Assembly: GCA_017853245.1 (NCBI GenBank) | Contig: JAFMJY010000007.1 | Coordinates: 1 to 43,852, forward strand | Length of the DNA: 43,852 nucleotides | Direction of reading: 5' to 3' | From: Burkholderiales bacterium | GTDB taxonomy: Bacteria > Pseudomonadota > Gammaproteobacteria > Burkholderiales > Usitatibacteraceae | Shown here: piece by piece, positions 8,965 through 17,258 of the stretch | How positions within the stretch are numbered: the stretch's first letter is position 1 | Layout of the letters: every line of letters begins with the position of its first letter | Notes under the pieces: generated by a model | Told to the model about the DNA's origin: nothing | The model's database searches: none | What the model saw: the letters and a program-made list of their open reading frames with translations, nothing else | Program-made: the position numbers and the translations under genes

Positions 8965-10179
8965 ATGTCCGCCACTGCTTCAGCCACCCGCTTCCGGGAG
9001 GACGCCACGGTCATCTCGCTCGTGGGGTTCGCCCACGGCACGTCGCACTTCTTTCATTTCCTGATTCCGGCATTGTCGCCGTGGCTGATGAGCGAATTCG
9101 GGCTGACTTTCACCGAGGTCGGTGCGGCCATGGGCGTCTTCTACGTCGTCTCCACGGCGGGCCAGGCAAGCGCAGGGTTTGTCGTGGACCGGGTCGGGGG
9201 CTTCAGGGTATTGCTGGCCGGGGTGGCCCTGCTGTCGCTCGCCGCGCTGGTTCTCGCCGCGGCCGGCAGTTACGAGGCGGTCGTGGCCGCAGCCGCGGTC
9301 GCCGGGCTTGGCAATAGCGTCTTTCATCCGGCGGACTTCTCGCTGATCAACCGGCGCGTGTCGGAGGAGCGCCTGGGCCCGGCGTTCTCGGTGCATGGCC
9401 TGTCGGGCAGCCTGGGCTGGGCCTCCGCGCCTGCGTTGCTGGTGGGCGTGGCAGGAGCGTGGGGCTGGCGGTCGGCCTCGGTGGTGGCGGCGTGCGTGGG
9501 CGCTGCCGCATTCGCCTTCCTGCTGCTCAACCACGGAACGCTTCGGCACAGCGCCGCCGAGGCCGCCCAGCGCCGGGAGCTGGGTAAGGGCGGCGTCTTC
9601 GCGTTCCTGCGCTCGCCTCTGGTGTGGATGTGCTTCGTGTTCTTCTTCTTCACCGTGATGGCTTTTGGCATCCTGCAGAACTTCGCCACGCCGGCGTTCC
9701 AGAAGAGCTACGGGGTGTCGCTCGCGCTCGCCACCACGGCGTTGACGGCCTACCTGCTCGGGTCGGCCACGGGCACCGGAGTGGGGGGCTTCTTCGTCCG
9801 CCGGGCACATGAGGAGCGGCTGGTGGGCGCCTCGCTTGCGCTGGTGGCGATGGGCGCGCTGCTGCTGGCAAGCGGCTCGACGCCAACCTGGGCGCTGGCG
9901 CCAGTGATGGCGGTGATGGGTTTTGCGGCGGGCTTCTCAGGGCCCTCGCGGGACATGCTGATCCGCCGCGCCGCCACGTCGACGTATGGCGCCGGGGCGT
10001 TCGGCCGGATCTCCGGGTTCGTCTACTCGGGTATCGATGCGGGGCTCGCCTGCGCACCGCTGCTCTTTGGCCCGCTGATGGATGCGGGCCGCCACGGGCA
10101 GACGCTTGCCGGGGTTGCGCTGCTGCAAGGCCTCGCCATTGCAACGGCCCTCACGGTGGGGACGCGCTCGCGCCGCTAG
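8965..10179 (+). CDS. Major facilitator superfamily transporter
   Basis: This is a 404-residue inner-membrane transporter with about twelve hydrophobic segments. The N-terminal HGTSHFFHFLIPALSPW segment and the loop-2/3 motif around DRVGGFRVLL are typical of MFS_1 proteins common in Burkholderiales and distantly like fosmidomycin-resistance-type exporters. The substrate is unknown. The ATG at 8965 is directly downstream of a TAGAAT-containing palindrome. Its TAG stop shares three bases with the stop of the convergent CBS gene (both lie in CTAG), so there is no room for a terminator between the two genes. Confidence 0.9.
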   Translation: MSATASATRFREDATVISLVGFAHGTSHFFHFLIPALSPWLMSEFGLTFTEVGAAMGVFYVVSTAGQASAGFVVDRVGGFRVLLAGVALLSLAALVLAAAGSYEAVVAAAAVAGLGNSVFHPADFSLINRRVSEERLGPAFSVHGLSGSLGWASAPALLVGVAGAWGWRSASVVAACVGAAAFAFLLLNHGTLRHSAAEAAQRRELGKGGVFAFLRSPLVWMCFVFFFFTVMAFGILQNFATPAFQKSYGVSLALATTALTAYLLGSATGTGVGGFFVRRAHEERLVGASLALVAMGALLLASGSTPTWALAPVMAVMGFAAGFSGPSRDMLIRRAATSTYGAGAFGRISGFVYSGIDAGLACAPLLFGPLMDAGRHGQTLAGVALLQGLAIATALTVGTRSRR

Positions 10180-10607
10180 CCGTTGATGTAACGGGACAAC
10201 TGCGCGATCGTGTCGTCCTGCGCGGTGATGATGTCTTTCACGATGTCGCGAAGCGAGATGAGGCCGACTACGTGGCCTGCCTCGATCACCGGCAGCTGCC
10301 GTATGTTCCTCGCTGTCATCAAGACGAGGCAGCCCCGAGTGCTTTCTGCCGGGCTCACGGTGATGACATCTCGAGTCATGATCTGGTCGACACGGTCGGC
10401 GGCTGGGTTCGAGCCCTGAAGGAAAATCTTCTTGGTCACATCGCGCTCGGAGACGATGCCGACGAGCTTGCTGTCCTCCATGACCACGACGGCGCCGACG
10501 TTTTCCCGGGCGAGGAGTTTCACCACTTCGATCACGGTGGCTGTCGGCTCCACGGTGAAGAGGCGGTGGGACTGGCTTACTTCAAGCAGTTGTTTGACAG
10601 TGCGCAA
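10176..10607 (-). CDS. Small tandem-CBS-domain protein (copy 1)
   Basis: This 143-residue protein consists almost entirely of two CBS motifs, about 8-60 and 75-130, forming one Bateman module. The conserved GIVSERD and GLISLRD ends of each repeat are visible. Such modules bind adenine nucleotides, S-adenosylmethionine or similar ligands and signal energy state; no effector domain is attached. The start is TTG at 10607, supported by AGGAG eight bases upstream. It is paralogous to the next gene upstream, same length and about 45% identical by eye, so this is a tandem duplication. The stop codon overlaps that of the convergent MFS gene. Confidence 0.9.
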   Translation of the reverse strand: MRTVKQLLEVSQSHRLFTVEPTATVIEVVKLLARENVGAVVVMEDSKLVGIVSERDVTKKIFLQGSNPAADRVDQIMTRDVITVSPAESTRGCLVLMTARNIRQLPVIEAGHVVGLISLRDIVKDIITAQDDTIAQLSRYING

Positions 10608-10685
10608 GACGGGGCTCCTGTAGGCGGGTGCCAGCGGCCGATTCAGTCGAGATGGTAGCTGAAGCGCGCCATGAGGGCGCGGTCA

Positions 10686-11117
10686 TCAGCTGTTGATGTA
10701 ATTCTGCAGTTGCGAGATGGTGAACTCGTGATCGGCCACCAGGTCGCCGACGATGTCGCGAATGGACACCATGCTCATCACCCGTTCGCCACCCCGTACC
10801 GGCAGATGGCGGATGCCCTTGTCGACCATCAGCGACATGCAGTCCCGGATGCTCGCCGTCGGTGGCACGCAGATGACGCTCGCGGTCATGATCTCCCGGA
10901 CTCGCGTGGAGTCGGACGAGCGTCCCTGCAGGATCACCTTGCGGGTGTAGTCGCGCTCCGAAAAAATACCGGTCAGGCGATCGCCCTCCATCGCTACCGC
11001 CGCGCCGACATCCTCCCGGGCAAGCACCTTGATCGCTTCCAGCACCGAATCGTCGGGAGCGACCCTTACCACGGGCCGCATCGACTTCACGCGCAACAGT
11101 TCCGCAACCGTCTTCAT
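10686..11117 (-). CDS. Small tandem-CBS-domain protein (copy 2)
   Basis: This is another 143-residue stand-alone Bateman module with two CBS repeats (GIFSERD and SMVSIRD ends). It is the upstream partner of the tandem pair. The ATG at 11117 is chosen over a longer open frame because AGGAG precedes it at a reasonable distance and the length then equals the paralogue. It lies 37 bases after the ETF:ubiquinone oxidoreductase stop, so it is probably cotranscribed with nadB, nnr and that gene. A role as a nucleotide or redox-state sensor for this operon is inference only. Confidence 0.9.
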   Translation of the reverse strand: MKTVAELLRVKSMRPVVRVAPDDSVLEAIKVLAREDVGAAVAMEGDRLTGIFSERDYTRKVILQGRSSDSTRVREIMTASVICVPPTASIRDCMSLMVDKGIRHLPVRGGERVMSMVSIRDIVGDLVADHEFTISQLQNYINS

Positions 11118-11154
11118 GCCTCGCGTCTCCTGATCGAGCGGCGCGCAGTGGCGC

Positions 11155-12795
11155 CTACATGTTCGGGTAGTTGGGCCCGCCGCCACCTTCGGGAGCGACC
11201 CAATGAATATTTTGCGTCGGGTCCTTGATGTCGCAGGTCTTGCAGTGCACGCAGTTCTGCGCGTTGATCTGCAAGCGGGAATTCTGCCCCTCGCGCACGA
11301 TCTCGTAAACGCCCGCCGGGCAGTAGCGCTGCTCGGGGGCGTCGTAGCGGGCGAGGTTGACGGCGATGGGAACCGAGGCGTTGCGGAGCGTGAGGTGCGC
11401 CGGCTGGTCCTCCTCGTGCGCCACGCTGGAGAGTGACACGGAGGTCAGCCGGTCGAACGTGAGCACCCCATCGGGCTTCGGGTAGTCGATCGGGCGGAAG
11501 GCGCTCGCGGGGCGGAGTTTCTCGTGGTCGGCTGCGGCGTGGTGCAGAGTCCACGGCGCCTTGCCGCGGAGCACTATCTGGTCGATCCCGACCGCGACGG
11601 CCCCGAGCCAAAGCCCGTTGGCCATCAGCGGCTTGAAGTTTCGGGCGCGGTGCAGTTCCTCGTGCAGCCAGCTCGCCTCGAACGCCTTGGGGAACGCCGT
11701 GAGCTCGTCCTGGGCCCGGCCCGCCGCCAGCGCTTCGTGCGCAGCCTCGGCCGCCAGCATGCCGGACTTGATCGCGGCATGCGAGCCCTTGATGCGTGCG
11801 GCGTTGAGGAAGCCCGCGTCGTCGCCCACCAGCGCGCCGCCGGGGAACACGAGCTTCGGCAGCGCCTGCAGCCCGCCCGCGTTGATGGCGCGCGCGCCGT
11901 AGGCGATGCGGCGCCCGCCTTCGAGCACCGACCGGTAGGCCGGGTGCGTCTTCATGCGCTGAAACTCCTCGTATGGGCTGAGATAGGGGTTCTCATAGCC
12001 CAGGCCGACCACGAGGCCTACGGATACCTGCCCGTTGGCGAGGTGGTACATCCATCCGCCGCCGTAGGTGTCGGAATCCAACGGCCAGCCGGCGGTGTGC
12101 ACGACGTGGCCGGGTCGGTAGCGGTCGGGCGCCACTTCCCAGAGCTCCTTGATCCCGAGCCCGAAGACGGCAGGGTCGCGTCCCTCACGCAGGCGATAGC
12201 GCTCCTGCAGGGATTTGCCCAGGTGTCCCCGGCAACCCTCGGCGAAGAGCGTGTACTTCCCGCGCAATTCGACGCCAGGCTGGTGTCGAGAAGTCTTCTC
12301 GCCATTCTTGCCGATGCCCATGTCGCCCGTGGCCACGCCGATGACGCGGCCCTGGTCGTCGTAGAGAACCTCCGCTGCAGCGAACCCGGGGAAGATTTCG
12401 ACGCCCAGCGCCTCCGCTTCCGTGCCCAGCCATCGACAGAGATTGCCCAGGCTTGCCGCGTAGTAGCCGTGATTCCGAAAGCAATCGGGGAGCAGCCAGT
12501 CGGGCACCCGACGCGAGCTATCCTCCGACAGAAACAGGAAGTCCTCCGACGTCACAGCTTGATCGAGCGGCGCGCCTTTCGCCTGCCAATCGGGGAAGAG
12601 CTCGGTGAGCGCGCGCGGGTCGATCACCGCGCCCGACAGAATGTGGGCGCCGATCTCGGAGCCTTTCTCGAGCACGCAGACGGTCGTGTCCCGGCCAGCC
12701 TGCGTGGCGAGTTGGCGAAGGCGGATGGCGGCTGCGAGGCCCGCGGGCCCGCCCCCCACCACCACCACGTCGTAGTCCATGATTTCGCGGGTCAC
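11155..12795 (-). CDS. Electron transfer flavoprotein:ubiquinone oxidoreductase
   Basis: This 546-residue enzyme passes electrons from reduced ETF (fed by acyl-CoA and sarcosine/dimethylglycine-type dehydrogenases) to ubiquinone at the membrane surface. The N-terminal FAD-binding motif VVVGGGPAGLAAA lies at about residues 11-23. The C-terminal [4Fe-4S] ligands are C492, C515, C518 and C521 (CVHCKTCDIKDP), all intact. A GTG start at 12795 is chosen because GGAG lies seven bases upstream and the resulting N-terminus, MTREIMDYDVV, resembles other bacterial members; the ATG five codons in lacks a ribosome site. It lies 33 bases after nnr. No etfAB genes are in the window. Confidence 0.94.
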   Translation of the reverse strand: MTREIMDYDVVVVGGGPAGLAAAIRLRQLATQAGRDTTVCVLEKGSEIGAHILSGAVIDPRALTELFPDWQAKGAPLDQAVTSEDFLFLSEDSSRRVPDWLLPDCFRNHGYYAASLGNLCRWLGTEAEALGVEIFPGFAAAEVLYDDQGRVIGVATGDMGIGKNGEKTSRHQPGVELRGKYTLFAEGCRGHLGKSLQERYRLREGRDPAVFGLGIKELWEVAPDRYRPGHVVHTAGWPLDSDTYGGGWMYHLANGQVSVGLVVGLGYENPYLSPYEEFQRMKTHPAYRSVLEGGRRIAYGARAINAGGLQALPKLVFPGGALVGDDAGFLNAARIKGSHAAIKSGMLAAEAAHEALAAGRAQDELTAFPKAFEASWLHEELHRARNFKPLMANGLWLGAVAVGIDQIVLRGKAPWTLHHAAADHEKLRPASAFRPIDYPKPDGVLTFDRLTSVSLSSVAHEEDQPAHLTLRNASVPIAVNLARYDAPEQRYCPAGVYEIVREGQNSRLQINAQNCVHCKTCDIKDPTQNIHWVAPEGGGGPNYPNM

Positions 12796-12828
12796 GAAGG
12801 CGCTCCGGTTGACGTGGGCGGGGGGCAG

Positions 12829-14295
12829 TCAGGGCGCATTCAGGATAGCCCGGATGGCCGCGGGCAATTCGCCGGCGGTCAGCCCCGCGGGGCCCCTGCC
12901 TTGGGCCACCAGCCGATCGGCCGCAGCGCCGTGAGCCCACACTGCGAGCTGCAACGCCTGCGTCGGGGCCATTGTCTGGGCGAGCAGCGCGCCGATGACG
13001 CCCGAAAGCACATCGCCCGTGCCGCCGCTCGCGAGCCCCGCATTGCCCGAGGCGTTGATCGCCCAGCTGCCGTTGGGGCTCGCGCAAACGCTGCCCGCGC
13101 CCTTCAACACCACTTCCGCGCCGAAGGTGCGCGACAACTCGGTCGCCGCGGCGACGCGATCAGCCTGGACCTCGGCCACGCTCACGCCAAGCAGGCGGGC
13201 CGCCTCGCCGGGATGGGGCGTGAGCAGCGTTGGCGCATGTCGACGCCGGAGGTCCGCGTGCGGCAGCGCGCGCTGGTGCGCGAGGGCGGTCAAGGCATCG
13301 GCGTCGAGCGCGAGGGGTTTGTCAGCGGCCAACAGGCGGGGCAGCACCTCGCGAGCGAAGGGGGAATCGGGCGCGCCTGCGCCGGGGCCTGCCACCAGCA
13401 CATCGGCGGTGAGCGCTTCGTCGAGCGAGCGCAGCAGGATTTCGGGTTGGGCCGGGTCGTAGGCTGGCGCCCCGGGGGCGAGGAGCGTGGCGTAGACCTT
13501 GCCGGCGCCCGCAAAAAGAGCGCCTCGGGCAGCGAGGATCGCCGCGCCCGCCATGCCCGCCGCCCCGCCGACCACGGCCACTGTGCCGAATGAGCCCTTG
13601 TGGCTGTTGGCTGCACGGAGCGGCAGGCGCTGCACAGTGGCGCGCGTGAGCAACACGCCGACGTTTCCCGGAAACAGCGCGTCGTCGATGCCGAGCGAAT
13701 CGACGTCGACCTGTCCCGCGTGATCCGGGCCGTTGCCGGTGACGAGCCCAGGCTTGCCGGCGATGAACGTGATGGTGTGCGCCGCTCGAACGGCCACGCC
13801 GTGAATGGCGCCGGTGTCCGCATCCAGGCCGCTCGGCACATCGATGGCGAGCGCGGGCGCGCGGCTTGCGTTGATGGCGATGACCGCATCACGGGCGCCG
13901 CCGCTCAATTCACGGCAGAGCCCGATACCGAAAAGGCCATCCACCAAGAGGGCCGCATCTTCCGGCAGGGTGCGCACGACGCCGCCGCCCTCCGCCAGAA
14001 AGCGAGCGCGAGCGGATGCGGCAACCGGGTCGCGAGTGCCACCTCCCAACGGTGCCCATACCAGCACGGGCGCACCGAGGGATAGGAGCTGGTCGGCGGC
14101 AACCCACGCATCGCCACCGTTGTTGCCCGGGCCGGCGACCAACGCAATCGGGCCACGCCGGCCGCGTGCGAGATCGAGCGCCCGCCGCGCCACCGCTCGG
14201 CCGGCCAGGGTCATCAACGGCGGGTGGGATCGGGGCGCTGCCAATGCTTCGACCTCGCGAAGCGCCGCCGTCAGCAGCAGGCGGGTCGGGCGCAT
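12829..14295 (-). CDS. nnr: Bifunctional NAD(P)HX epimerase / ADP-dependent NAD(P)HX dehydratase
   Basis: Nnr repairs hydrated NADH and NADPH: the N-terminal YjeF_N domain interconverts epimers and the C-terminal ribokinase-like domain dehydrates the S form. In 488 residues, the epimerase signatures AGPGNNGGD (54-62), DGLFGIGL and IDVPSGLDADTG are followed from about residue 221 by the dehydratase domain, with SHKGSFGTVAVVGG, LTPHPGEAARLL and ASGGTGDVLSG. Both domains look complete. The ATG at 14295 overlaps the nadB stop as TGATG, giving tight coupling. The same frame stays open for hundreds of codons upstream through nadB, but that is high-GC shadow. Pairing NAD synthesis with NAD repair is biologically sensible. 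Confidence 0.95.
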   Translation of the reverse strand: MRPTRLLLTAALREVEALAAPRSHPPLMTLAGRAVARRALDLARGRRGPIALVAGPGNNGGDAWVAADQLLSLGAPVLVWAPLGGGTRDPVAASARARFLAEGGGVVRTLPEDAALLVDGLFGIGLCRELSGGARDAVIAINASRAPALAIDVPSGLDADTGAIHGVAVRAAHTITFIAGKPGLVTGNGPDHAGQVDVDSLGIDDALFPGNVGVLLTRATVQRLPLRAANSHKGSFGTVAVVGGAAGMAGAAILAARGALFAGAGKVYATLLAPGAPAYDPAQPEILLRSLDEALTADVLVAGPGAGAPDSPFAREVLPRLLAADKPLALDADALTALAHQRALPHADLRRRHAPTLLTPHPGEAARLLGVSVAEVQADRVAAATELSRTFGAEVVLKGAGSVCASPNGSWAINASGNAGLASGGTGDVLSGVIGALLAQTMAPTQALQLAVWAHGAAADRLVAQGRGPAGLTAGELPAAIRAILNAP

Positions 14296-15947
14296 CACAC
14301 GCGCTCGGCAAGCGCCGCGGGCCGAGGCACAGGCTGACCGAAGGCGTGCGGGTGAAGCGGCAGCGGCGCGCCGGTGGTGGGCTGCAGCACGGTGTCGCGG
14401 GCCACGCCGAGCGTGTGGGGCCAATCGGTGCTGAAGTGCAGGCCGCGGCTCTCGTGGCGCAGGCGCGCCGAGCGAACGATGAGCTCCGCGGTGAGCACGA
14501 GGTTGCGCAGCTCCAGCAGGTCGTTGGTCACGCGGAAGTGAGCGTAGAACTCCTCGATCTCCGCTTGCAGCAGCTGGATGCGGTGCAGCGCGCGCTCCAG
14601 TCGCTTGTCCGTGCGCACGATGCCGACGTAGCTCCACATCGAGCGGCGGAGCTCGTCCCAGTTGTGGGCGATCACCACCTCCTCGTCGGCATTGGTGACG
14701 CGGCTCTCGTCCCAGGCGGGCAGGGCGGGGATGTCGCGTGGGGCTGCCGCGCGGATGTCGGCTGCGGCGGCCTCGGAGAACACCAGGCACTCGAGGAGCG
14801 AGTTCGACGCGAGGCGATTGGCGCCATGCAGCCCCGAGCAGGACACCTCGCCCAGCGCATAGAGGCCGGGCAGGGGCGTGCGCCCGGCGAGGTCGACGAG
14901 CAGGCCGCCGCACGTGTAGTGCGCGGCGGGCACCACCGGGATGGGCTGCCGGGTGATGTCGATGCCGAAGCCCAGACAGGTGGCGTGGATGTTCGGGAAA
15001 TGGCCGCGCACGAAGTCGGCGCCCTTGTGGCTGATGTCGAGGTGCACACAGTCCAGGCCGCGCTTCTTCATCTCGAAGTCGATGGCCCTTGCCACCACGT
15101 CGCGGGGGGCCAGCTCGCCGCGCGGGTCGTGCTCGGTCATGAAGCGCTCGCCGCCCGGCAGCTTGAGAAGCCCTCCCTCGCCGCGCACGGCCTCGGAGAT
15201 CAGGAACGACTTCGCGTGCGGGTGGTAGAGGCAGGTCGGATGGAACTGGATGAACTCCATGTTCGCCACCGGGCAGCCGGCGCGCCATCCCATGGCAATG
15301 CCGTCGCCAGTGGCGGTATCGGGGTTGGTCGTGTAGAGGTAGACCTTCCCCGCGCCCCCCGAGGCGAGGATGGTTGCGCGGGCGGCAAGGGTGCGCACAT
15401 GGCCCGCACGACGGTCAAGCACATAGGCGCCATGGCAGCGGTTGTCGGCAAGCCCGAGCTTCGCGCCCGTGATGAGGTCGACGGCGATATGCCAGTCGAG
15501 GATGGTGATGTTGGGGTGGGCCCGCGCCTGCTCGACCAGCGTGCCCTGGACGGCCGCGCCCGTCGCGTCGGCTGCGTGGACGATGCGGCGATGGCTGTGG
15601 CCGCCCTCGCGCGTGAGGTGAAGCTCGTCGCCGCCGATGCCCTCGCGCGTGAAGCGCACGCCGTGGCTCACCAGCCACTCGATCGCGCGCCGGCCGCCCT
15701 CGACCACGAAGCGAACCGTGTCGTCGTGGCAAAGGCCCGCGCCGGCAACATGGGTGTCGCGGGCGTGGCTGTCGAGCGAATCGTCGCTGTCCAGGACGGC
15801 CGCAATGCCTCCCTGGGCCCAGGCGGAGGCGCCGTCCATCAGCTCGTGCTTGGTCACGATCGCCACCCGGTGGGTGGGCGCCAGGCGCAGGGCGGCTGAC
15901 AGGCCTGCGAGGCCGCTGCCGATCACCAGGACGTCGAAGTGGGTCAA
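14295..15947 (-). CDS. nadB: L-aspartate oxidase
   Basis: NadB oxidises L-aspartate to iminoaspartate, the first step of de novo NAD synthesis, using FAD. The 550-residue protein shows the dinucleotide motif [13 protein letters not shown] at about 8-20, the [10 protein letters not shown] segment, EFIQFHPT and the active-site region [15 protein letters not shown], as in the succinate dehydrogenase/fumarate reductase flavoprotein superfamily. The best start is TTG at 15947, giving [10 protein letters not shown]; no in-frame ATG or clear Shine-Dalgarno site is visible. It is divergent from rpoE. nadA and nadC are not in the window. Confidence 0.93.
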   Translation of the reverse strand: MTHFDVLVIGSGLAGLSAALRLAPTHRVAIVTKHELMDGASAWAQGGIAAVLDSDDSLDSHARDTHVAGAGLCHDDTVRFVVEGGRRAIEWLVSHGVRFTREGIGGDELHLTREGGHSHRRIVHAADATGAAVQGTLVEQARAHPNITILDWHIAVDLITGAKLGLADNRCHGAYVLDRRAGHVRTLAARATILASGGAGKVYLYTTNPDTATGDGIAMGWRAGCPVANMEFIQFHPTCLYHPHAKSFLISEAVRGEGGLLKLPGGERFMTEHDPRGELAPRDVVARAIDFEMKKRGLDCVHLDISHKGADFVRGHFPNIHATCLGFGIDITRQPIPVVPAAHYTCGGLLVDLAGRTPLPGLYALGEVSCSGLHGANRLASNSLLECLVFSEAAAADIRAAAPRDIPALPAWDESRVTNADEEVVIAHNWDELRRSMWSYVGIVRTDKRLERALHRIQLLQAEIEEFYAHFRVTNDLLELRNLVLTAELIVRSARLRHESRGLHFSTDWPHTLGVARDTVLQPTTGAPLPLHPHAFGQPVPRPAALAERV

Positions 15948-15971
15948 GGAACGGGGCGTCGGGCCGGCGTT

Positions 15972-16000
15972 GGAACTAAACGCCTCGGGCGCAGTCTGTT
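15972..16000 (+). promoter_or_regulatory. Predicted sigma-E-type promoter of the rpoE operon
   Basis: A -35-like GGAACTA (15972-15978) is followed 16 bases later by a -10-like TCTGTT (15995-16000). This fits the extracytoplasmic sigma-E consensus GGAACTT-N16-TCTGA closely. It lies about 155 bases upstream of the rpoE ATG and points toward it. Autoregulation of rpoE from such a promoter is well known in E. coli and Pseudomonas; here it is inferred from the motif. Confidence 0.65.
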
Positions 16001-16050
16001 GGGCATGCTGGCGGCGACGCCGATCGCAACTCGATGAAAAACCTAACGTT

Positions 16051-16067
16051 TATAATACCGCAGTATT
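16051..16067 (+). promoter_or_regulatory. AT-rich TATAAT plus short inverted repeat in the nadB/rpoE intergenic region
   Basis: An AT-rich island in an otherwise GC-rich region carries TATAAT (16051-16056) overlapping the inverted repeat AATAC-CGCA-GTATT (16054-16067). It could be a housekeeping -10 box for rpoE or, on the other strand, part of a nadB promoter or operator. No good -35 element is present at 16-18 bases on either strand. Confidence 0.3.
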
Positions 16068-16153
16068 CTGGCAAGCCCTTCGTCGCGCCCCCCGTGGCGG
16101 TCCCCGCGATTGGGGTGGGCTCCACCTCCACCCATCGGGCGAATGCGGCGCGG

Positions 16154-16753
16154 ATGAGCGACAGGGAAATCGACCAGCAACTGGTCGAACAAGCGCAACG
16201 CGGCGACAAGCGCGCGTTCGAGCTGCTGGTCATCAAGTACCAGCGCAAGCTCGAGCGGCTCATTGCGCGCTTCGTGCGCGACCCGGCTGAAGTCGAGGAC
16301 GTCACCCAGGAAGCGTTCGTCAAGGCGTATCGCGCGCTGCCGTCATTTCGCGGCGACAGCGCCTTCTACACCTGGATTTACCGCATCGCCATCAACACGG
16401 CCAAGAATTACCTGGTCTCCCAGGGCCGCCGGGCGCCGACGTCGACGCCGTTCGACGCGGAAGAGGCGGAAGGCTTCGAGGATGCCGCGGGCCTGCACGA
16501 CATCAACACGCCGGAAAACGAGCTCATGTCCAAGCAGATCGCCCGAACCGTCAATGACGCGATCGAGGCGCTGCCCGAGGAGTTGCGCACGGCCCTCACG
16601 TTGCGGGAGCTGGACGGCCTCGCCTACGAGGAAATTGCCAAGGTGATGGATTGCCCGATCGGCACGGTTCGGTCGCGCATCTTCAGGGCCCGCGAGGCCG
16701 TGGCCGAGCGTCTGCGCCCGCAGTTGGGAACCAACAAGGATCAACGCTGGTAA
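16154..16753 (+). CDS. rpoE: RNA polymerase sigma-E factor (RpoE/AlgU family)
   Basis: This ECF sigma factor directs envelope-stress transcription. With the ATG at 16154 it has 199 residues, a length usual for betaproteobacterial RpoE, beginning MSDREIDQQLVEQAQ. Sigma region 2 is clear (FELLVIKYQRKL, AEVEDVTQEAFVKAYRAL, FYTWIYRIAINTAKNYL). Region 4 carries ALPEELRTALTLRELDGLAYEEIA and the GTVRSRIFRARE recognition helix. The reading frame is open upstream to an ATG at 16034, which would add 40 non-conserved residues. The gene heads rpoE-rseA-rseB-mucD-glutaredoxin and has a sigma-E-type promoter upstream. Confidence 0.96.
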   Translation: MSDREIDQQLVEQAQRGDKRAFELLVIKYQRKLERLIARFVRDPAEVEDVTQEAFVKAYRALPSFRGDSAFYTWIYRIAINTAKNYLVSQGRRAPTSTPFDAEEAEGFEDAAGLHDINTPENELMSKQIARTVNDAIEALPEELRTALTLRELDGLAYEEIAKVMDCPIGTVRSRIFRAREAVAERLRPQLGTNKDQRW

Positions 16754-16775
16754 GTATCGGCAAGGGAGTTCGAGG

Positions 16776-17258
16776 ATGACCCAGGAAATTTCGGAACTCA
16801 TGGACAGCGAGCTGGAAACCGGCAGGGCCGGGCGCGCGATCCGTCGCTGCTGCGGGGAGGACGGGTGTCGCCAGGATTGGCTCGCCTACCACGCAATCGG
16901 TGACGTCATGCGCGGCGGCGATGTCGCCGGAGCGCGCTCGACGCGCCGTATCCTGGACGCCATTCGCGAGGAGCCCACGGTGCTGGCGCCCCGTCGCCTG
17001 AGGCTCGCGGGGGCAGGGCGAGTGGCGCTGGCGGCGGCAGCCTCGGTCGCCACGCTGGCCGTCGTGGCCTGGATCGGCTTGCAGCAGCAGGCCCCGTCGA
17101 GCCCCTCGCTCGCCGCCAAGTCGTCGCTGCCCGGCGCGGCTGCGTTGCCGGCCTCCGAGGCGGTGCCCGGCGTGCAGGACTACGTCGTTGTCCACCGCCA
17201 GGTCCCGGCAGCAGATTTCTATCGTGCCGTGTCGGTGACGGAGGCGGTGCCGCGATGA
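16776..17258 (+). CDS. rseA: Anti-sigma-E factor RseA (MucA-like)
   Basis: RseA is a single-pass inner-membrane protein that holds sigma-E inactive until regulated proteolysis. The 160-residue protein has a cytoplasmic N-terminal sigma-binding domain (ISELMDSELE, then DWLAYHAIGDVMRG), a transmembrane helix at about 79-101, and a periplasmic tail. Three cysteines (C25, C26, C31) cluster in the sigma-binding domain, which I do not expect in ordinary RseA proteins. The ATG at 16776 is preceded by GAGG and GGAG. It starts 22 bases after rpoE, and its TGA overlaps the rseB ATG in ATGA. Confidence 0.88.
   Translation: MTQEISELMDSELETGRAGRAIRRCCGEDGCRQDWLAYHAIGDVMRGGDVAGARSTRRILDAIREEPTVLAPRRLRLAGAGRVALAAAASVATLAVVAWIGLQQQAPSSPSLAAKSSLPGAAALPASEAVPGVQDYVVVHRQVPAADFYRAVSVTEAVPR

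Noticed and set aside
11524-13593. A 689-codon plus-strand frame across the ETF:ubiquinone oxidoreductase and nnr
   Set aside because: It is the reverse shadow of two well-identified genes.
12829-15288. An 819-codon version of nnr reaching upstream through nadB
   Set aside because: The extra 331 codons lie out of frame inside nadB and are low-complexity. The ATG at 14295 with TGATG coupling gives a normal Nnr length.
16028-16056. A full sigma-70 promoter for rpoE using TATAAT at 16051
   Set aside because: The bases at the -35 position (AACTCG with 17-base spacing) do not resemble TTGACA; only the -10-like element is reported.
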